DNA of 64,000 nt from CAVVEQ01 sp963804865 (GTDB taxonomy: Bacteria; Chloroflexota; Anaerolineae; Anaerolineales; Anaerolineaceae). The notes under the pieces were generated by a model. That model made no database searches, had not been told where the DNA came from, and saw only the letters and a list, made by a program, of their open reading frames with translations. Location of the stretch: positions 124,001 to 188,000 of the forward strand of contig CAWDSH010000001.1 in NCBI GenBank assembly GCA_963804865.1. Reading direction: 5' to 3'. Positions 63,863 to 64,000 of this stretch are shown in pieces (the first letter of the stretch is position 1; the number at the start of each line of letters is the position of its first letter). Position numbers and translations under genes: made by a program.

Positions 63863-64000
63863 CACCGGTTGCAGACAGGCGATCAGTTTCCTCCCGAAGC
63901 GACAACTCGTCAATGAATTGGTCAATGTCTCCATTCATCACGCCATTTAAGTTGTAACTCGAGACGTTGATACGGTGATCTGTGACGCGAGATTGAGGAA
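63843..64000 (-). CDS. prfA: Peptide chain release factor 1, C-terminal end
   Basis: The last 51 residues are visible before the window ends. PQSRVTDHRINVSSYNL followed by GVMNGDIDQFIDEL matches the end of RF1, which reads UAA and UAG. The last ~14 residues are acidic (ATGDEDGDE). RF1 is chosen over RF2 because of the TDHRINVSSYNLNGVM wording and because prmC normally follows prfA. The GGQ and PxT motifs lie outside the window. Confidence 0.88.
   Translation of the reverse strand, partial: PQSRVTDHRINVSSYNLNGVMNGDIDQFIDELSLREETDRLSATGDEDGDE

Noticed and set aside
1..64000. CRISPR arrays, insertion sequences, phage genes, integrase or attachment sites
   Set aside because: No spaced direct repeats, transposase or integrase motifs, or phage proteins were found; the tRNA genes show no adjacent partial tRNA copy.

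Overview
The window looks like chromosomal DNA of a moderately low-GC (roughly 40-45% by eye) bacterium of the Chloroflexota, most likely class Anaerolineae. This is inferred from gene content: a YvcK-type factor, gap, pgk, rpsT, argS, a cyclic-2,3-diphosphoglycerate-synthetase-like protein, obg and nadD in one run; many Ser/Thr-kinase, FHA, GAF/PAS and class III cyclase regulators; O-antigen-ligase-like proteins fused to TPRs; and a T-box-controlled leuS. There are no phage genes, insertion sequences or CRISPR arrays.

Layout. 1-7300: end of an EamA-type permease, a GT2 glycosyltransferase, an AAA+ ATPase, a glycerophosphodiesterase, a decayed threonine-dehydratase-like gene, a large GH3-like membrane protein and a Ser/Thr kinase. 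7400-13700: FHA/winged-helix regulator, CpXC protein, GAF-PAS histidine kinase (frameshifted), class III aminotransferase, ROK sugar kinase. 13700-23100: central metabolism and housekeeping (yvcK, gap, pgk, rpsT, argS, cDPG-synthetase-like, obg, nadD). 23200-39700: a surface-polysaccharide locus with three Wzy/WaaL-family membrane proteins, an acyltransferase, a flippase, four glycosyltransferases including a TagA/WecG type, a WcaJ-type initiating transferase, a Wzz-like protein and a secreted metalloprotease. 39700-46900: YtxH protein, PAP2 phosphatase, TgpA-like transglutaminase, GAF-PAS-adenylate cyclase, PfkB-type kinase and two small membrane proteins. 46900-52300: a leftward dTDP-sugar operon (rfbB, rfbA, GT2, WbqC, methyltransferase, WecE-like aminotransferase). 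52300-54900: a candidate structured RNA ending in a strong terminator directly before recX, then rny. 54900-59200: an ArsR-type regulator heading a leftward operon (M24 peptidase, esterase, MFS permease, metallo-beta-lactamase-fold hydrolase). 59200-64000: two tRNA-Ala genes, a leucine T-box, leuS, then leftward prfA-prmC-sua5.

Three themes stand out. First, at least six genes, including normally indispensable argS and obg, are broken by one-base shifts, several at short homopolymer runs; sequence error is the simplest explanation for most, while the threonine-dehydratase remnant looks truly decayed. Second, seven transcription units have a -10 box ending only 6-9 bases before the start codon and no Shine-Dalgarno sequence, which suggests leaderless mRNAs; other units have ordinary leaders. 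Third, several RNA-level elements can be read directly: a complete T-box with a CUC specifier, a stem-loop between gap and pgk, a 10-bp hairpin before obg, and an unassigned structured RNA before recX. No clearly new defence or mobile system was found. The best candidates for something undescribed are the recX-leader RNA, the widespread leaderless promoter layout and the pair of small membrane proteins at 46231-46860.
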